DNA of 64,000 nt, taken from positions 46,173,001 through 46,237,000 of the forward strand of contig NC_080588.1 of NCBI RefSeq assembly GCF_029962835.1, written 5' to 3'. Shown here piece by piece: positions 1 to 10,240 of this stretch (positions within the stretch are counted from its first letter, which is position 1; each line of letters begins with the position of its first letter). Below the pieces are notes generated by a model. The model was not told where the DNA came from, ran no database searches, and saw only the letters and a list, made by a program, of their open reading frames with translations. This DNA is from Magnolia sinica (Eukaryota > Streptophyta > Magnoliopsida > Magnoliales > Magnoliaceae). A program made the position numbers and the translations under genes.

Positions 1-245
1 GGATTATAACCGTAGCGATAACCGCAGCCAATGCTTTTTCAATACGTCCTCTACTATGCATCGAAGGTCTTTCGATATGTACTTCGATATATCGAATGTC
101 TTTCGATTAATCGGAAAAGGTCCAAAACTGTCCAGCAACTTTACATAAAAAGTACTGCAATTTTCGATTAATCGAAGTGCATTCGATATGTATCAAAGAT
201 ATAGCTACATATTATAGCCGTAGCCATAACTGCAGTCCGTAAAAG
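1..245. repeat. Palindrome-rich block, copy 1 (LTR-like, truncated at window edge)
   Basis: The block begins GGATTATAACCGTAGC and ends near 205-240 with a diverged direct copy (ATTATAGCCGTAGCC). Between them are many TCGAT motifs and self-complementary words such as TCGATATATCGA. A second copy with the same order lies at 9,934-10,172, including the phrase around 'GTCCAGC' and the following T-rich stretch. No coding frame is visible. It resembles the promoter-proximal part of an LTR or a non-autonomous element, but no end can be defined because it runs off the window. Confidence 0.6.
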
Positions 246-534
246 TCTATGCAAATTTTTTTATTTTTTTATTTTTTATTTTTTATTTTTTACTTTTTAC
301 ATGGAGAACTTTATTCTACCTACAATTTTCTCTAATACATATTTATATAAATATGTATATATAAGCATATAAAAAAAGTTCTCTCTTTTTTTCATTTATT
401 TCTCTATTCATTTAACGAGAATATCTTCTAAACCAAAATTAGTTACTTGATGTACCCTATATGATTTTGGGGTAAGAGAAGCTACTTTAGCCAACTAACC
501 TAGTTATTTTCCAAGATTCCATCAGGTCGATGGT
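246..534. other. AT-rich non-coding spacer
   Basis: T-rich tracts (about 246-300) are followed by an alternating AT segment near 335-375 that contains TATATATAAG, a possible TATA box on the plus strand. I see no gene. The T-rich tract and 'TTTATTC..CCTACAA' also follow copy 2 at 10,173-10,240, so this belongs to the same repeated unit. Confidence 0.5.
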
Positions 535-754
535 CGAAAATCCATTTCATTCACTTTGCGGTCAATTTCAATCAGTTTGTGGTCATTTCCATGCATTTCA
601 CTGTCAATTCCCTCCACTTCACGGACAATTCCATGCATTTCACGGTCATCCCAAACTATTCCGTGTTGATTCACGGTCATTGAGAGGCATTTCACGATCA
701 ATTCCCTTCACTTCACGGTCATTTGTATGCATTTCACGATCAATTCGCTTCAAT
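535..754 (+). repeat. 136-bp satellite family, short plus-oriented segment
   Basis: The stretch contains the satellite phrases CACGGTCAT, CATGCATTTCAC and GGTCAATTCCC in the same orientation as the main 19-kb array. Its first half resembles the 42-bp minisatellite form (TTTCCATGCATTTCACNGTC) more than the 136-bp form, so it may be an early type of unit. It ends at an orientation switch near 751-754. Confidence 0.8.
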
Positions 755-1113
755 TCATGGGAATGATCATGGTTTGAAGGGAATTGACCGCGAAATGCAT
801 GCAAATGACCGTGAAGTGAAGGGAATTGACCGCGAAATGCCTCGAAACGACCGTGAATCAACACGGAATTGTTTGGGACGACCGTGAAATGCATGGGAAT
901 GATCATGGTTTGAAGCGAATTGACCGCGAAATGCATGCAACTAACCGTGAAGTGAAGGGAATTGACCGCGAAATGCCTCGAAACGACCGTGAATCAACAC
1001 GGAATTGTTTGGGATGACTGTGAAATGCATGGGAATGATCATGGTTTGAAGCGATTTGACCGCAAAATACATGCAAATGATTGTGAAGTGAAGGGAATTG
1101 ACCGCGAAAGGCA
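755..1113 (-). repeat. 136-bp satellite, minus-oriented, left of solo LTR
   Basis: About 2.6 monomers run in the reverse orientation (GGGAATGATCATGG...GACCGCGAAATGCCTCG). The array is broken at about 1,113 by the solo LTR and resumes at 4,168 in the same orientation, so 755-1,113 and 4,168-6,460 were one array. Confidence 0.9.
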
Positions 1114-4100
1114 TTACAGTGTAACGACCTTGGAAATTTTGTGCTAATCTTTCCTTAAGTAGTTGTTTTTGGGGTAATTAGCGCTCTACTTGATTGCTTG
1201 TGAAATTCGCATCAATCACTTTAAATTGTATCTGCATGGCTCTAAACGTGCAGATTAGTGAGCGCCACGTTACTCTGAAATCTGGGATCCATCGCTAAAT
1301 CCGGTTGTTCTGGGGAATTTTTGAAATCGGACCTGGACCGCGCGCCGAAAGTCCGATGGCGATGATCTTAGCCTGCTATTGCGGCCACCGAGTTGGGCTT
1401 GGTCTTCACCTCAAAAATCAAGTCGATCCGATGTTCAGGTCGATTTGATTGAGTTCGAGTGAAGAGTGTGAGAACGGTTGGAATTTAATAAGCTTTTTAT
1501 GAAATTGAGTCGGTGCGCGACGATTTTAAGCTATCGACCGTTGGATTATCGACCCAATTTCACCCTCTCGATCGGGATGGTTGGCAGGCATATCTTAGTG
1601 CTTGTGGACCCGATCGAGTTTCCGTGACCGTTGAATTGAGTGTGGTCCGCCACGGCTGATCTGAAGAGCCGGTACGAAAACTCAACCTGACCTAGATCCA
1701 TGGTCAGTGAGCTTAAGTCCGACCTTTCGTGGTTATAGGCCCACCAGAAGTGCTTCGTTGGATCGAGAAAGGCGTGCTTTGGTTATAACCTAAGTATACC
1801 TTGACCCTGGGGTTATTTCCATCATTTTAAGGCCTATATATAGTCCTTAAACCCTAGCTCTCATTTCCATACGAATTTTCTCTAACCCTAGCTTGGAGAG
1901 AGAGTGGAAAAGAGAGAGTTAGTGAGAGAGATTGGTTGGTGAATCATCTTGATTCTTCCTTGTTCTTCTTCACCTTTGAATCTTCACTTTGAATCGTTCC
2001 TCTGACGATTCTGAGTTCTTTTGGGGTAAGTTAACCTAACCCTAACCTGTGTTAGAGCTTAGATTAGACTTGGTGTTGTTGTATCTCATTTCTATCCTTA
2101 TTTTAGGGTATTCTTGCGCCGTTGACGAAGACAACTCGTCTAAATCAGTTCGGCGGTTCTTTCTTTGCTTAAGGTGCGGACTTTAAGTGTATAGGTTATG
2201 GTTTTCAAGGCTTTCAATCCCAGTTAGTGATTTATTCTTGTTATGGATGAGATTTCACATGCCAAATGTTGTGTTTACATCGCTTTCCTGTTATGCCTAT
2301 GCTATATTGAGATTTGTGTATTCTAAGTGTATTTATAAAGTACCGTATACGTATAAAATACGCACTTGTGTTTGCCATGATTATTGGTCATGTATGTATG
2401 CTAGATGCATGTATGACAGCTCCTTGATAAAAGGGAATTGTCTAAGTGCATGTATTCCAACATACGTCATGTATGTTATTCCTTGTATGCTAAGTGTTTG
2501 TAGAAATGCATGAATGACCTAAGTGTAACTGATTACACTAAATGCAGGCGTTGAGAAGTGGTTCTCAATACTTCTATGGATGCGCATGATTTCCCTTATG
2601 CATTTACATTCCAAGTTATTTAAATTCAAGCATCTCCTATGCTTACATTTATGTTAAGTTGATATTATTCAGATGTGTATGTAACATGATTTGAGTTATT
2701 GTTCCATTACTGTTTTACATTCCATATGAATATCTGTCGTAGTGTAGGATGTTTGGGACTATGCCTTAGTCCAGGAAATCGGTAATTGACCCTTTGGTCG
2801 TGGTTGAGATTGCTTTCGCCACGTGAGACGCATTAGACGAACCCAAGTCGTATTAGAGTTGGCGGCAGTGGTTTGGCCACGCGGAGTGTTTGCGCACTCT
2901 ATGTCGTTCAATTCAACGTGCGCTCGTGCTAGTCGAGTTCATCAACTAACCCGATTGTCCAGTGTATGTTAACCATGTATGGACGCTACTGCTTGAATCT
3001 AGGGTACCGAACTTACCAGTGAAATCCTAATAACCATGGTACCTGATCCGCTAAGACTCATGAGCCGGACATGGTGGTATGGGACACCGTGGTCGAGCTG
3101 TCGGCCTACGCTGGGTGACGAGCCTCCCGTAGTGACCAAAGTGAGCAACTAAACTCGTGAGCCGATTATGGTGGTATGGGACACTATATTCGTCTTTGTC
3201 GGCCTACATTGATTGGTGACGAGCCCTTTGTAGTGACCTCGAACATACCGGATACCACAAGGAGGTGACGAGCCGATCTGTGGTAGTAAGGGCATGAAAG
3301 GCGTGCATTGATTGGTGACGAGCCCTTTGCTACGACCTCAACTATATGATCGTATGAGATGTCTAGGATTGACGACCCTAGTATGGATCACTGTTTGGAT
3401 GGTGATATGAGGAAGGTATCTTAGCTTCCCAATCCTGATGTATGAATTGGACTAATAACAATTTGGTAATCATATCCATGCATCGCATTTGCATGTGCTT
3501 TGTAGATGTGGCGCACTTTGAGGCGATGTCATGCGTAACGTAAGATGAAGACGCTGAGGGTGTACGCGTGAGGGCACGCATCATATTGCATTCATACTTG
3601 CATTAACAAGAGTACTTAGGATTTATTTAATTGTCCTGCTTTATTACTGTTTGATTGAACTGATAACATGTTAACCAGTGCCTTATTGTTCCACTGAGTT
3701 GATCACTCACTCCCACGTTCTGGGGCGGTGTTTCACACCCACCAGACTGTCTTAGGCCCCGATGTTGCAGATGTGGATGCGACGCCCGAGGCAGAGCAGC
3801 TGGATGACGACGAGGCCGCCTTCTCCTATATGCAGTTTTGAGACGGGTTCTTGCGAGCCTCGGTCTGTTGCGCGGATCTATGGGATTACTATTTTTGGGA
3901 ACGAAATGATGTAACTTGTACTTATAAATTTTGATAAATAACACTTTTACACGATATGGTTGTATATGTAATTCAGGGACTTACACTTGTACACATATTT
4001 TACTATAAGTCTTCCGCTTGCTTTATTCACTTATCCCTGAATCATATCTGCGTTTTGGCTTAATCTATCCCATGTTTATGTGCTAATACAGTCAACATAC

Positions 4101-4167
4101 ATCATTCATTAATTATGTTGCATAAGTGATGTTTTGGAACTCGAGAGCTGAGTTATGCTCGACCCCC
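1114..4167 (+). mobile_element. Solo LTR, about 3 kb, chromovirus (Tekay/Del)-like, inserted in satellite
   Basis: The satellite is interrupted by non-satellite DNA beginning TGTAACGACC at 1,120. That start is typical of long LTRs of the Tekay/Del group of Ty3/gypsy elements. A plus-strand TATA box lies at 1,834-1,843. Near 3,700 is the phrase 'TCCCACGTTCTGGGGCGGTG', which I associate with the 3' part of such LTRs. No gag or pol frame is present, so it is best read as a solo LTR left by LTR-LTR recombination. The right end is eroded and no clean target duplication was found; exact borders are uncertain by tens of bases. Short open frames inside it, such as 2,187-2,513, have no recognisable product. 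Confidence 0.65.
1834..1843 (+). promoter_or_regulatory. TATA box of the 3-kb solo LTR
   Basis: CTATATATAG sits about 0.7 kb into the LTR on the plus strand, followed about 30 bp later by the start of a CT-rich leader ('AAACCCTAGCTCTC'). The position fits an LTR U3/R boundary. Confidence 0.5.
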
Positions 4168-6460
4168 AAATGCCTCGAAACGACTGTGAATCAACACGGA
4201 ATTGTTTAGGACGACCGTGAAATGCATGGGAATGATCATGGTTTGAAGCGATTTGACCGCGAAATGCATACAAATGATCGTGAAGTGAAGGGAATTGACC
4301 GCGAAATGCCTCGAAACGTCCGTGAATCAACAAGGAATTATTTGGGACGACCGTGAAGTGCAAGGGAATGATCATGGTTTGAAGCAAATTGACCGCAAAA
4401 TGCATGCAACTGACCGTGAAGTGAAGGGAATTGACCGCGAAATGCCTCGAAACGACCGTGAATCAACACGGAATTGTTTGGGACGACCGTGAAATGCATG
4501 GGAATGATCATGGTTTGAAACAATTTGACCGCGAAATGCATGCAAATGACCGTGGAGTGAAGGGAATTGACTGTGAAATGCCTCGAAACGACTGTGAATC
4601 AACACGGAATTGTTTGGGATGATCATGAAATGCATGGGAATGATCATGGTTTGAAGCGATTTGACCGCGAAATGAATGCAACTGACTGTGAAGTGAAGGG
4701 AATTGACCGCAAAATGCCTCGAAATGACCGTGAATCAACACGGAATTATTTAGGATGACCGTGAAGTGCAAGGGAATGATCATGGTTTGAAGCGAATTGA
4801 CCGCAAAATGCATGCAACTGACCGTGAAGTGAAGGGAATTGATCGCGAAATGCCTCGAAACGACCGTGAATCAATACGGAATTGTTTGGGACGACCGTGA
4901 AATGCATGGGAATGATCATGGTTTGAAGCGATTTGACCGCGAAATGCATGCAACTGACCGTGAAGGGAAGGGAATTGACCGCGAAATGCCTCGAAACGAC
5001 CGTGAATCAACACGGAATTGTTTGGGACGACCGTGAAATGCATGGGAATGATCATGGTTTGAAGCGAATTGACCGCGAAATGCATGCAAATGACCATGAA
5101 GTGAAGGGAATTGACCGCGAAATGCCTCGAAACGACTGTGAATCAACACGGAATTGTTTGGGACGACCGTGAAATGCATGGGAATGATCATGGTTTGAAA
5201 CAATTTGACCGCGAAATGCATGCAAATGACCGTGGAGTGAAGGGAATTGACCGTGAAATGCCTCAAAACAACCGTGAATCAACACGGAATTGTTTGGGAC
5301 GACCGTGAAATGCATGGGAATGATCATGGTTTGAAGCGATTTGACCACGAAATGCATGCAACGGACCGTGAAGGGAAGGGAATTGACCGTGAAATGCCTC
5401 GAAACGACCGTGAATCAACACGGAATTGTTTGGGACGACCGTGAAATGCATGGGAATGATCATGGTTTGAAGCAAATTGACCGCGAAATGCATGCAAATG
5501 ACCGTGAAGTGAAGGGAATTGACCGCGAAATGCCTCGAAACGACTGTGAATCAACACGGAATTGTTTGGGATGACCATGAAATGCATGGGAATGATCATG
5601 GTTTGAAACAATTTGACTGCAAAATGCATGCAAATGACCGTGGAGTGAAGGGAATTGACCACGAAATGCCTCGAAACGACCGTGAATCAACACGGAATTG
5701 TTTGGGACAACCGTGAAATGCATGGTAATGATCATAGTTTGAAGCAATTTGACCACAAAATGCATGCAACTGACCGTGAAGTGAAGGGAATTGACCACGA
5801 AATGCCTCGAAACGACCGTGTATCAACACGGAATTGTTTGCGACGACCGTGAAGTGCATGGGAATGATCATGGTTTGAAACGAATTGACCGCGAAATGCA
5901 TACAACTGACCGTGAAGTGAAGGGAATTGACCACGAAATGCCTCGAAACGACCGTGAATCAACACGGAATTGTTTGGGATGACCGTGATATGCATGGGAA
6001 TGATCATGGTTTGAAGCAATTTGACCGCGAAATGCATGCAACTGACCGTGAAGTGAAGGGAATTGACCGCGAAATGCCTCGAAACGACCGTGAATCAACA
6101 CGAAATTGTTTGGGATGACCGTGAAATGCATGGGAATGATCATGGTTTAAAACAATTTGACCGCGAAATGCATGCAAATGATCGTGGAGTGAAGGGAATT
6201 GACCGTGAAATGCCTCGAAACAACCCTGAATCAACACGGAATTGTTTGGGACGACCGTGAAATGCATTGGAATGATCATGGTTTGAAGCTATTTGACCGC
6301 GAAATGCATTCAACGGACCGTGAAGGGAAGGGAATTGACCGCAAAATGCCTCGAAACGACCGTGAATCAACACGGAATTGTTTGGGACGACCGTGAAATG
6401 CATGGGAATGATCATGGTTTGAAGCGATTTGACCGTAAAATGCATGCAAATGACCATGCA
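4168..6460 (-). repeat. 136-bp satellite, minus-oriented array
   Basis: About 17 monomers run tandemly in reverse orientation with regular 136-bp spacing of the phrases GGGAATGATCATGG, GACCGCGAAATGC and CAACACGGAATTG. Monomers differ by scattered substitutions, mostly C/T and G/A at CG sites, as expected for decay of methylated DNA. The array ends inside a monomer at about 6,460. The open frames on both strands are by-products of the monomer and are not genes. Confidence 0.95.
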
Positions 6461-6612
6461 ACTTTAGAAACTAGAAGAAGCACACTATGAACACCACTTG
6501 GATAACATGGAGTGTGTACCGACATGGGTGTGTACTTACAAGCTAACCTAAAAGAGAAAAATAAAAAAATATATATATAAAAAAAAAAAAACACATTAGA
6601 AAAAAAACAGAA
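6461..6612. other. Non-coding spacer with A-rich tract
   Basis: The satellite gives way to unrelated sequence and then an A-rich stretch with ATATATATATA near 6,566-6,577. Read on the minus strand, this could be a TATA box downstream of the palindromic cluster at 6,613-6,962. No gene is seen. Confidence 0.4.
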
Positions 6613-6962
6613 AAATTACACTTCGATATATCGAATAGATCATGATATATCGAAACTCTTCGATATAACCGAAACCTAATCCATCCTTACAACCGACCGA
6701 TATATCGACTATTATTCGATTGATCGAAAATGGTCATACACTGTCCAGCGACAAAATGCTTTTTAAATTGTATTATCGATATAATCGAGTAGATGTCGAT
6801 ATATCGGGGTATCGATATATCGACTAAATTTCGATATATCGAAAATTGTCAGAAAATGTCTAGCGTCGAACTGCTTTTTTAGTGCAATTATCGATTATAT
6901 CTCCGATATTTCGATATATCAAAGTAAGTATATATCGAGTAAATATCGACATATCGAAAATG
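6613..6962. repeat. TCGATATATCGA palindromic cluster
   Basis: Roughly ten copies of TCGATATATCGA or close variants (TCGATTGATCGA, TCGATATAATCGA) are spaced 15-50 bp apart across 350 bp, interleaved with the phrase GTCCAGCG/GTCTAGCG. It shares motif and linker words with the blocks at 1-245 and 9,934-10,172. It ends exactly where an open protein-coding frame begins, which suggests that a transposon end has joined a gene relic. Confidence 0.75.
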
Positions 6963-7847
6963 TACCTCAATGGTCCAGCAACCGGAATCTTATTGACTGG
7001 GGAAGGGTTTCAAGTGGAGGTGGGCCACCATTCACTGATCAAGAAGCTCGATTTAAATGAAGAATTATCCGGTAAAGAATCTCTATTGATCGAAGTGCTC
7101 AAAGAAGGATATGATAATGGACTGGAGGATGTGATATTGCATCGGTCAATAGAGAAATCATCAGGTGAAGGATTTGAAGTGGAAGTGGACCACCATCCAC
7201 CGATCGAAAGGATTAATTTGCATGAACAAGGGGTATGAGATGATGACAAACGCGAGGATATATCATTTGATGAATCAGAAGGGGGAGAAGGAGATTGTAG
7301 TGATTTAGAGGGTGTGTTATTCCATGGGTCGATAGAGAACGAACCACTATCATCATCTCAAAAAGTATTTGAAGCGGAGGGAAGCCACCATCCACCAATC
7401 AAGGGTCTTGATTTACATGAAGGGGCAGAAGGAAATGGTAATGCACTGGAGGGTATGTTACTCCATGGATTCATAGATAAAGGGCCGCCATCATCTTCTG
7501 GTGAAGGATTCCAAGTGGCGGAGGTTCCCTACCATCTGCCTAGCAAGGAACCCGGTTTACATACAGATGGGGGTACAAGAGATGTCAATGGGCAAGAGAA
7601 TGAAAAAGGATCCCAACCGTTGCCTAGTACAGGAAGTGAAGTTGACAAGGTGGGCCATCATCAGTAGATCGAAGAATTTGGGTCACATTTAGCAACCACA
7701 AACGGTGTGGTAGCACAGCCAAGGAAATGTTCCCAATCTGACCAACAAAGGCATTGGATGATAGGAGGTAGTCGATCACAGACAATTTCGATTTCTTTCA
7801 AGTGTGGGAAGGTTGGACACTCGAATGCACGGAATTGTCGGAATTGA
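6963..7847 (+). pseudogene. Decayed gene with acidic/His repeats and a zinc-knuckle-like C-terminus (left copy)
   Basis: One reading frame runs from the palindromic cluster to a TGA at 7,845-7,847. It is broken by an in-frame TGA at 7,236-7,238 and a TAG at 7,665-7,667. The protein has a repeated segment of about 60-75 residues: G-E-G-F-Q/E-V-E-V, then HHPPI, then LDLHE, followed by an LEGMLLHGFID-type stretch. It ends with FKCGKVGHSNARNC, which looks like a CCHC zinc knuckle whose first Cys is Ser and whose last spacer is one residue long. Such tails occur in retrotransposon gag proteins and at the ends of Mutator/FAR1-type transposases, but I cannot assign the family. The 5' end is missing. 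A second, inverted copy of its 3' part lies at 29,855-30,278. The 42-bp minisatellite starts directly after the stop. Confidence 0.6.
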
Positions 7848-8208
7848 CCATGAAATGCATGGAATTGTCCGTGAAGTGGAGGGAATTGACGGTGAAATGC
7901 ATGGGAAGTAGAATCGTCAGAATTGACCATACATTACATGAAAATGAGCGTGAAATGATATAGTAATTGATTGAAATACTTGAAAGAGAAGTGCCCAGTG
8001 TATATTCTCTCAGGTCAGACTAAGCGTTTGCTAGGGTGATGCCGTTGAAACCAATATCGATATCTGTACAATTTTTCTATAATCTTAAGAGAATAGGGGG
8101 AACGATCACCACCTACAACCAGTGGTACGCCACAGCCTAGTTTCTGCCTTCAGAAATTTATATGTGTATATGTATCTCGGTTGCAGGTGATCAGTCCTCA
8201 AAAAATAA
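7445..8208 (+). repeat. Left arm of large inverted repeat
   Basis: This 764-bp segment matches, in reverse complement, 29,395-30,278. The match covers the 3' part of the zinc-knuckle gene, the minisatellite, and a non-coding segment containing TATCGATATCTG and ACCAGTGGTACGCC. It ends at the identical AAATAAAGGGAATTGA junction with the satellite on each side. The right arm is about 120 bp longer, explained by extra minisatellite copies and a short insertion in the gene. Confidence 0.9.
7848..7925 (+). repeat. 42-bp minisatellite, about two units (left arm)
   Basis: Immediately after the stop of the zinc-knuckle frame are GAATTGACCATGAAATGC and GAATTGTCCGTGAAGTGG-type words with a spacing of about 42 bp. 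The right arm has about four units. The words are those that make up the 136-bp satellite monomer. Confidence 0.7.
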
Positions 8209-9552
8209 AGGGAATTGATCGCGAAATGCATGCAAATGACAGTGAAGTAAGGGGAATTGACCGAGAAATGCCTCAAAACGACCGTGAATCAACACGAAAT
8301 TGTTTGGGATGACCGTGAAATGCATGGGAATGATCATGGTTTAAAGCAATTTGACCGCGAAATGAGTGAAGGGAAATGACCGCGAAATGCCTCAAATTGG
8401 AATCAACACGGAATTGTTTGGGATGACCGCGAAATGCATGGGAATGATCATGGTTTGAAGCGAATTGACCGCGAAATGCATGCAAATGACTGTGAAGTGA
8501 GGGGAATTAACCGTGAAATGCCTCGAAACGACCGTGAATCAACACGGAATTGTTTGGGATGACCGTGAAATGGATTTTTGACCATTGATTTAATGGAGAT
8601 CATGGTTTGAAGCGATTTGAGCGCGAAATGCATGCAAATGACCGTGAAGTGAAGGGAATCGACCGCGAAATGCCTCGAAACGACCGTGAATCAACACGGA
8701 ATTGTTTGGGATGACCGCGAATGCATGGGAATGATCATGGTTTGAGAAATGCATCGGAATGATCATGGTTTAAAGCGATTTGAGCGCGAAATGCATGCAA
8801 ATGACAGTGAAGTGAAGGGAATTGACCGCGAAATGCCTCGAAATGACCGTGAATCAACACGGAATTGTTTGGGATGACCGCGAAATGCGTGGGAATGATC
8901 ATGGTTTGAAGCGCTTTGATCGCGAAATGTATGCAAATAAGTCAAGGGAATTGACCGCGAAATGCCTCAAACGACCGTGAATCAACACTAAGTGTTTGGG
9001 ATGACCGTGAAATGCATAAGAAAGATCATGGTTTAAAGCGATTTGAGCGCGAAATGCATGCAAATGACCGTGAAGTGAAGGGAATTGACCGCGAAATGCC
9101 TCGAAATGACCGTGAATCAACACGGAATTGTTTGGGATGACCGCGAAATGCGTGGGAATGATCATAGTTTGAAGCGATTTGAGCGCGAAATGCATGCAAA
9201 TGACCGTGAAGTGAAGGGAATTGACCGCCAATGTTCCAAAACGAATTAATCAAACACTAATTGTTTGGGATGACCGTGGAAATGCATGGAACATCATGGC
9301 TCAAGCGATTTAACTACTAAAATGCATGCAAATGACCGTGAAGTGAGGGGAATTGACCGCAAAATGCCTCAAAACGATCGAATCAACACGGAATTGTTTG
9401 TGACGACCGTGAAATGGCATGGGAATGACGCGCTCAAGCGATTCAGAGCGAAATGCATGCAAATGACCGTGAAGTGAAGGGAATTGACCACAAATGCCTC
9501 GAAACGAATGAATCAACACAGACTGTTTAATGACTGCGAAATGCATGGGAAT
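8209..9552 (-). repeat. 136-bp satellite, minus-oriented array next to left arm
   Basis: About ten monomers run in reverse orientation. Units near 8,350-8,420, 8,570-8,600 and 9,230-9,552 carry deletions and small insertions, so spacing is irregular. It mirrors the end of the plus array that abuts the right arm. It breaks off within a monomer at about 9,552. Confidence 0.9.
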
Positions 9553-9933
9553 ATATGATTTTTTTTTTGATAATGCTCCCAAATGATCTCGAAATATGGA
9601 TGAACGTTGTGTATATAATAAATACGTAACTGTGGGGCCCATGTAACTTTGATATCTTTTGAACCGTTCGTACAACTCGAAGTTCGAGGAGTGTCAGCGC
9701 TCGTCTTCGAGCACCACCGATCCGCTTGACGGAACAAGCAGGGGCATTTTCGACCTTTGGCAAGCCATCCGTACAGCTGGGTCGTATTCTCGCAAAGGAA
9801 AATGAAGTGGGCTTAGTCTCCTAAATGGGCCATAAAGGGGTCATACAGTCGTAAATTTCTCATTAAAAAAGTAAAAAATAAAATAAAAATAAATAAATAG
9901 GCCAGGAACTTTTGGCTACGGTGTTTTCAATAG
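9553..9933. other. Non-satellite spacer, transposon-like
   Basis: About 380 bp of unrelated sequence holds a T-tract, 'GTGGGGCCCATGTAAC' and an A-rich tract near 9,864-9,900. It separates the minus-oriented array from palindrome block copy 2. I see no coding frame or defined ends. Confidence 0.4.
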
Positions 9934-10172
9934 CTACGGATTATAACCGTAGCCACAGCCGTAGCTCTTGCCGCTTCGATATGTTCTTTTATATGTATCG
10001 AAGGTCTTTCGATTAATCGAAAAAGGTCCAGAACTGTCCAGCGAGTTTGCCTTAAAAATCCTACAATTTTCGATACATATCGAAGAGTATTCGATATTAT
10101 CGAAGATGATACGACCAATAGCTATGGATTATAACTGTAGCCACAACTGTAGTCTGTGGCGGTTTATGAATT
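9934..10172. repeat. Palindrome-rich block, copy 2
   Basis: Two direct copies of a motif like AGCTACGGATTATAACCGTAG (about 9,937 and 10,113) flank a roughly 140-bp segment with TCGAT motifs, including 'GTCCAGAACTGTCCAGCGAG'. The motif is itself self-complementary (CTACGG...CCGTAG). Order and sequence match 1-240. A T-rich tract follows and leads straight into the plus-oriented array. Confidence 0.7.
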
Positions 10173-10240
10173 TTTTTATTTTTTTATTTTTTTATTATTT
10201 TTTATTTTTTTACATAGATAAATTTATTCAACCTACAAAT
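10173..10240. other. T-rich linker into the main array
   Basis: T-rich DNA and 'TTTATTCAACCTACAAA' match 246-330 downstream of block copy 1. The satellite begins abruptly at 10,241, within what is 'CCTACAATTTTC' in copy 1, so an array junction falls inside this repeated unit. Confidence 0.55.

Noticed and set aside
2187..2513. 108-residue open frame in the 3-kb solo LTR
   Set aside because: No recognisable domain; it lies in the LTR leader region and contains low-complexity Tyr/Cys-rich sequence.
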